64,000 bases of DNA from SZUA-584 sp041656035 (GTDB taxonomy: Bacteria; Bacillota; Clostridia; Christensenellales; SZUA-584): contig CAZPHS010000001.1 in NCBI GenBank assembly GCA_964586785.1, forward strand, positions 62,001 to 126,000, in the 5' to 3' direction. The translations under genes and the position numbers were made by a program. Within the stretch, counting starts at the first letter, position 1; every line of letters starts with the position of its first letter. Positions 60,306 through 64,000 of the stretch are shown here, piece by piece. The notes under the pieces are model-generated. The model worked only from the letters and a program-made list of their open reading frames with translations, was not told where the DNA came from and did no database searches.

Positions 60306-61955
60306 ATGGAGAATTTGCCGGACGGCCAAAACCAAAATACGGATATCGCAGCCGAGCTGCCCGTATCGAGCGACGCATCTTATGGTTTTAGTTTTGCTGA
60401 AGACGGCGTATATATAGAGATTGAAAAAGAGCGCGGCGAAGGCGTTTCGCTTAACGCACAGTCTGTTTTATATGATATTGAGCGCCGTAAAATAAACGAT
60501 GTAAACATCGAAAACGCCAAACACTGCATTCGCCGCGGAGGCCGTTCGAAAATCGCGGAGCAGCAGGAAGCGCAGCCCGCGGATTCTGACGTTTTTGTTC
60601 AGCTCGGAGCCAATGAAATGTCCGCCGTTATGATACTGCTGCCTCCTGTTATTTCCGGCGTCTGCAAAACGGACGAGGAAATACTTGCGGCAATAAAGGA
60701 AAAGTGGAACGTTGTTTACGGAATAAACGAGGATTTGGTTCGCGCCGCGGTAAAAAGCGGTTCGTATTACAGACCGCTTGTTTTTGCCGGCGGAAAGGCG
60801 CCCGAAAAAGGCAAAGACGGCGAGCTTGTATTTTTGTTTAATACAAAGCACAGCATAGCGCCGAAAATTCTTGAGGACGGCAGCGCGGATTACAAAAACC
60901 TTAACATATTTGAAAGCGTCGCCGAAGGCGCGGAAGTCGCCAAGGCCATACCGCCGGAGCCAGGCATAGACGGATGCTCGGTAACGGGAAAAGTTCTTCC
61001 GGCTCAAAAAGGGGCGGAGCGCAAGCTTCCCAAGGGCAGAAATGTGAACGTATCCGCCGACGGGGGCTCGCTTCTCGCCTCCAAAAGCGGCAGGGTGGAT
61101 TATATAAACGGAAGGGTCGAAATCTCGGATGTTTATAAAGTAAAGGGCGATATTGACATGGGCGTCGGCAATGTCAGTTTCGAGGGCGATGTTATTGTAA
61201 ACGGTAATATTATTTCCGGTCTTACGGTACAGGCGTCCGGCCTTATAGAGGTCCGCGGCTATGTGGAAGCGGCAACGCTTATATCCGGAAAGGATATAAT
61301 ACTTCGAAACGGTATGCAGGGTATGGGGCAGGGCAGGCTTGAGGCGGAAGGAAACATAGTGGCGCGCTTTATAGAACGCTCCACATTATCCGCGAAAGGC
61401 AATATAATTGCCGATTATATTGTGCAATGCATTGCGACCGCCGGCGGTTCGGTTACAATGAAGGGCAAGTGGGGCAAAATATTAGGCGGCGTGGTACGCT
61501 CCGGCAAAGAAGTAACGGCGCGTATAATCGGTTCACCGTCTAACGATCGCACACAGCTTGAGCTCGGAATACTGCCGGACGAGCGCGCGAGATACACAAA
61601 GCTCGACAAAGAAAAAGGCGAAGTAAAGGCGCAGCTTAACAGGGTAAACAATATAATAGGCGTTATGCCGGCGGCAAATCTGCCGCCCGAAAAACAGGCG
61701 ATGTATCAGAAGCTGCTTGACACCGCAACGCATCTTGAGGAGCAATACGAGTCTTTAACATTGGAAATAGAGGAATTAAGGATGCTGCTTAACACAAACA
61801 GCGGCGCGCGGGTAAACGTGCTGAAGACCATTTATCCTAACGTTCGCATACAAATAGACTCGGGCATATTAACAACGAATTCTCCCATTGAATTCGCCAC
61901 TTTCCGTTTTAAGGACGGAGAAGTTGCATTTACAGCTTGCGAGATACGCTCATAA
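60306..61955 (+). CDS. FapA/DUF342-family protein
   Basis: The ATG at 60306 follows AGAGAGGGTG at the usual distance; the GTG at 60297 touches that site. The 549-residue protein has the DUF342 N-terminal part (about 150-240, GIDGCSVTGKVLPAQKG) and the central right-handed beta-helix with repeating GDV/GNI turns (VSFEGDVIVNGNIISGLTVQASGLIEVRG), then a C-terminal coiled coil. FapA-type proteins are widespread polymer- or surface-linked proteins; the Vibrio homologue affects polarity. It converges with a type IV pilus assembly operon. Confidence 0.85.
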   Translation: MENLPDGQNQNTDIAAELPVSSDASYGFSFAEDGVYIEIEKERGEGVSLNAQSVLYDIERRKINDVNIENAKHCIRRGGRSKIAEQQEAQPADSDVFVQLGANEMSAVMILLPPVISGVCKTDEEILAAIKEKWNVVYGINEDLVRAAVKSGSYYRPLVFAGGKAPEKGKDGELVFLFNTKHSIAPKILEDGSADYKNLNIFESVAEGAEVAKAIPPEPGIDGCSVTGKVLPAQKGAERKLPKGRNVNVSADGGSLLASKSGRVDYINGRVEISDVYKVKGDIDMGVGNVSFEGDVIVNGNIISGLTVQASGLIEVRGYVEAATLISGKDIILRNGMQGMGQGRLEAEGNIVARFIERSTLSAKGNIIADYIVQCIATAGGSVTMKGKWGKILGGVVRSGKEVTARIIGSPSNDRTQLELGILPDERARYTKLDKEKGEVKAQLNRVNNIIGVMPAANLPPEKQAMYQKLLDTATHLEEQYESLTLEIEELRMLLNTNSGARVNVLKTIYPNVRIQIDSGILTTNSPIEFATFRFKDGEVAFTACEIRS

Positions 61956-61973
61956 AGCGTTGCGGATTAAAAC

Positions 61974-62003
61974 AAGGCTCCGCCGCGTACGCGGCGGAGC
62001 CTT
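61974..62003. terminator. 30-bp perfect palindrome, bidirectional terminator
   Basis: AAGGCTCCGCCGCGT and its exact reverse complement meet at 61988/61989, giving a very stable hairpin between convergent fapA-like and pilO-like genes. T-runs on both sides are short. Confidence 0.75.
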
Positions 62004-62017
62004 TCGCGCAAACGGTG

Positions 62018-62677
62018 TCAGCCGAATATATCCGTGCCGAAACGGTAATCCTTAGCGAATGTGTACACGGTGCCGGGCGGAATGTCTCCGGCTATGCTGT
62101 ATACCTCTATATCGATTTTAATTTCAAGGCTTTCGGCGGTCTGCTCTTTCGGACTGCTTCTTTCATTTTGGGCGTCTTCTCGCTCATCGAGTGAAACTTC
62201 CCTGATATCTGAGAAAATTGAAAGTCCGGTTACTTTGACAAAGTGTTGTTCGCCCGCGAAAGCCGAGAGTATATTTTTAACTCCCTTATAATCGCCGGTG
62301 AGCGTTATGGTAACGGGAGAGATAAAAAGATATCCGGACTGTGTAACATTACCGAAAAGAAAAGTGCCTTTAGTCGCGTGCGGCTTTACAGTCTCCTCAA
62401 GAAAAACAAGCAGAGGGGGCTGGTCGTTCCCCTTGGCGATGGCGCCGCTTAACCGTTCTATAACCACCATATCCTCGCTTATCTTTTTTTCCAGCTTGGC
62501 GTTGCTGTCCTGCATTTGCTGGCTGGCCTTAAGATTCGTATCACAATCGGCTATTTTTTTGTTGAGCTCTTCCATCGTTTCGGTATGCGGTTTAAGATAA
62601 AAGAAAAAATACATACAAAAGACCGCAAATATCAGCGCGATTACAATAAGCACCTTCTCACGTTTTGATATATTCAT
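62018..62677 (-). CDS. pilO: Type IV pilus assembly protein PilO-like
   Basis: The 219-residue protein has a short cytoplasmic tail, one membrane helix (about 10-28), a coiled coil (about 33-75) and a small extracytoplasmic alpha/beta domain, the standard PilO plan. It would pair with PilN as part of the inner-membrane alignment complex of type IV pili or a related secretion machine. The ATG overlaps the stop of the pilN-like gene (ATGA). A long acidic loop (DEREDAQNERSSPKEQ) is an unusual addition. Confidence 0.75.
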   Translation of the reverse strand: MNISKREKVLIVIALIFAVFCMYFFFYLKPHTETMEELNKKIADCDTNLKASQQMQDSNAKLEKKISEDMVVIERLSGAIAKGNDQPPLLVFLEETVKPHATKGTFLFGNVTQSGYLFISPVTITLTGDYKGVKNILSAFAGEQHFVKVTGLSIFSDIREVSLDEREDAQNERSSPKEQTAESLEIKIDIEVYSIAGDIPPGTVYTFAKDYRFGTDIFG

Positions 62678-63306
62678 TGCTTATCCTCCCGGCTATCCGA
62701 TAAATTTGCGGCTGATGAATCCGTATTTTCCGGCTGTGCGCCCCTGGCGCCTTCCTCGACGACCGCTCCGCCCGAAAGCGATTTGTGCAGCGTTATGGTT
62801 AAGCTGAACATGCTATGGCTTTCGTCAGGAAGCAATGTGCTGCTTGAAACGAAAACGCCCGCGAACTCATTTGTCTCCCTAAGCTTCAGGCAGAAAACGG
62901 CTATTGTGATATCGTCCGGCGCTATGCCGGAAACAGAGGCGTAGTTATCCGAAAACTTAATACTGGTAAGCAATGCCGTTTGAGGGAGAGAACGCTCTAT
63001 AACGGAAAGGTACGACAATATATCCGAGCGGGAGCCGTACAGCGCTTCAAGCTGCGCGCGCTGATTAACGGCGAACGCGGCGGTTGTTGTTGTTTCCGTA
63101 AATATCTTTTCCGTTATTGTAAGCTTATTAAGACTGTTCTCCAATTTTTTTAATTTTAATTCCGCTTCGTCGCGCGCCCTGTTCGGCAGCAGTATGCCCG
63201 CAATCAAAGTTACGGCGAATAAAATGCCAAACAACACATAAGTGAGTTTTTTATCATTTTTTCCGGCGGTTTTTCTCGACGTAAGCAGGTTTATATCATT
63301 TTTCAT
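62674..63306 (-). CDS. pilN: Type IV pilus assembly protein PilN-like
   Basis: The 210-residue protein begins DINLLTSRKTAGKND, the PilN motif (INLLP-type) that binds PilM, followed by a membrane helix (about 22-42), a coiled coil and an extracytoplasmic ferredoxin-like domain (LSVIERSLPQTALLTSIKF). It overlaps pilM and pilO by four bases on either side, so the three genes form one coupled unit. The C-terminal 35 residues are polar and probably disordered. Confidence 0.8.
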   Translation of the reverse strand: MKNDINLLTSRKTAGKNDKKLTYVLFGILFAVTLIAGILLPNRARDEAELKLKKLENSLNKLTITEKIFTETTTTAAFAVNQRAQLEALYGSRSDILSYLSVIERSLPQTALLTSIKFSDNYASVSGIAPDDITIAVFCLKLRETNEFAGVFVSSSTLLPDESHSMFSLTITLHKSLSGGAVVEEGARGAQPENTDSSAANLSDSREDKQ

Positions 63307-63998
63307 GGGAGCTCCTCCCTCAGCGTGGCCGCGTAAGCGTTAAGCAGGAATGAAAGACCGGGCGCGGATGTCCTGTCGGTTAAAAACAAACCTGCCGCGG
63401 GATGGATTGGTATGCCAAAGTATTCCTCCATATAGTCTAAAAGCCCGGGAAGCAAAGCTCCGCCGCCCGATACGTAAATACGTTTAACCGGCGCTTTTGA
63501 ACGGGTGCGGTAGTAGTCGAAAACCCGATTAATCTCCAGCAGCAGCGAATCCACCTCGTAGGCGACAGCCGATTTTAATTCGGCGTCCGGGTGTGATTTA
63601 GTAAGCAGGTTAACCTCGCGCTTTAAAATTTCCGCCGCGATTATGTCTTTTCCCGTGCTTTTAGCGACCGCGTCGGTTATCGTTTGCCCCGAACGCTTTA
63701 TTATGTTGCTGACGTAATAATTGCCGTTATGATAAACGCTGGCGCGTGTTGATTTGGAGCCGAAATCAAGTATACAAATGCCGTCCTCTATAGAAAAACT
63801 ATTGTCGTAAGCGTGGTTATATTTCAAAAGCTTTTCCCGCGCGTTTTCGCAGGTGTCGATTATGCTAAGATTAAGACCGGCCATGGACAGCACTTTTTTA
63901 AACTTGCCGACCATACGTTTATTGGCGGTGCATACAAGCACCTTGTACATATCTATGCCTTCTTCTTTAATCAATTCGGCAATCTTATAATCAATGTT
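63303..63998 (-). CDS. pilM: Type IV pilus assembly ATPase-like protein PilM (5' partial)
   Basis: The frame runs off the right edge, so the N-terminus lies beyond 64000; the TTG at 63974 is not a real start. The visible 230 residues are the C-terminal two-thirds of an actin-like PilM: CILDFGSKSTRASVYHNG (phosphate loop), IKRSGQTITDAVA, and YVSGGGALLPGLLDYMEEYFGIP (adenosine-binding). It recruits PilN via its short cytoplasmic tail and lines up the pilus machine. It is the first visible gene of pilM-pilN-pilO. Confidence 0.85.
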   Translation of the reverse strand, partial: NIDYKIAELIKEEGIDMYKVLVCTANKRMVGKFKKVLSMAGLNLSIIDTCENAREKLLKYNHAYDNSFSIEDGICILDFGSKSTRASVYHNGNYYVSNIIKRSGQTITDAVAKSTGKDIIAAEILKREVNLLTKSHPDAELKSAVAYEVDSLLLEINRVFDYYRTRSKAPVKRIYVSGGGALLPGLLDYMEEYFGIPIHPAAGLFLTDRTSAPGLSFLLNAYAATLREELP

Positions 63999-64000
63999 GT

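Overview
The window reads as chromosome of an endospore-forming, anaerobic Gram-positive bacterium of the class Clostridia. Supporting markers are ylbJ, lonB, lonA-ysxC, GerMN lipoproteins, CotF-like small proteins, a T-box leader, indolepyruvate:ferredoxin oxidoreductase, pta-ackA and a pyrophosphate-type phosphofructokinase next to a K+-type membrane pyrophosphatase. No rRNA or clear taxonomic marker is present, so the genus cannot be named from this sequence alone.

Layout. 0-7.6 kb: three tandem membrane-anchored alkaline-phosphatase/sulfatase-fold enzymes (the first cut by the window edge), a protein joining a YidC/Oxa1-like membrane domain to a CDP-glycerol glycerophosphotransferase-like domain, and a tiny membrane protein; together a plausible surface-polymer system. 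7.6-13.3 kb: a lipoprotein, hflK-hflC, thpR, a small unknown gene and hppA. 13.4-17.1 kb: a T-box leader and leuACD (no leuB). 17.1-21.8 kb: an NPD-type flavoprotein behind a palindromic operator, a CBS protein, two CotF-like proteins, yjbQ, PPi-type pfk and a 50-residue membrane peptide. 21.9-27.4 kb: a candidate leader RNA, then CoA ligase-iorA-iorB-CoA ligase-ACT, an aromatic 2-oxoacid/aryl-CoA operon. 27.4-33.3 kb: alr, fthC-type ligase, rsmD, coaD, a coiled-coil protein, with ylbJ and tmcAL on the other strand. 33.4-41.2 kb: pta-ackA, pgk, tpiA, gpmI, a type II NADP isocitrate dehydrogenase and a SEC-C protein. 41.3-42.1 kb: tRNA-Leu, tRNA-Gly and tRNA-Lys, with a 151-bp tandem repeat built on the tail of tRNA-Gly. 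42.2-45.2 kb: a decaying patch with a lipoprotein gene split by an in-frame TAA, a SIMPL protein and a frameshifted gtrA. 45.3-51.9 kb: lonB facing lonA-ysxC-phosphoesterase, then degV and a GIY-YIG gene. 52.0-56.6 kb: response regulator, histidine kinase and two GerMN lipoproteins. 56.6-59.1 kb: a 3' remnant of asnB abutting a large serine recombinase. 59.2-64 kb: a WYL regulator, fapA-like gene and, on the minus strand, pilM-pilN-pilO running off the right edge.

The metabolic genes fit a fermenter that saves energy through pyrophosphate: PPi-type PFK can use PPi for glycolysis, HppA recovers PPi energy as an ion gradient, and Pta-AckA makes ATP from acetyl-CoA. The most unusual items are the YidC-glycerophosphotransferase fusion beside the sulfatase-fold array, the tRNA-tail repeat array, the recombinase-broken asnB, and the two-component/GerMN operon that resembles actinobacterial mtrAB-lpqB in layout.
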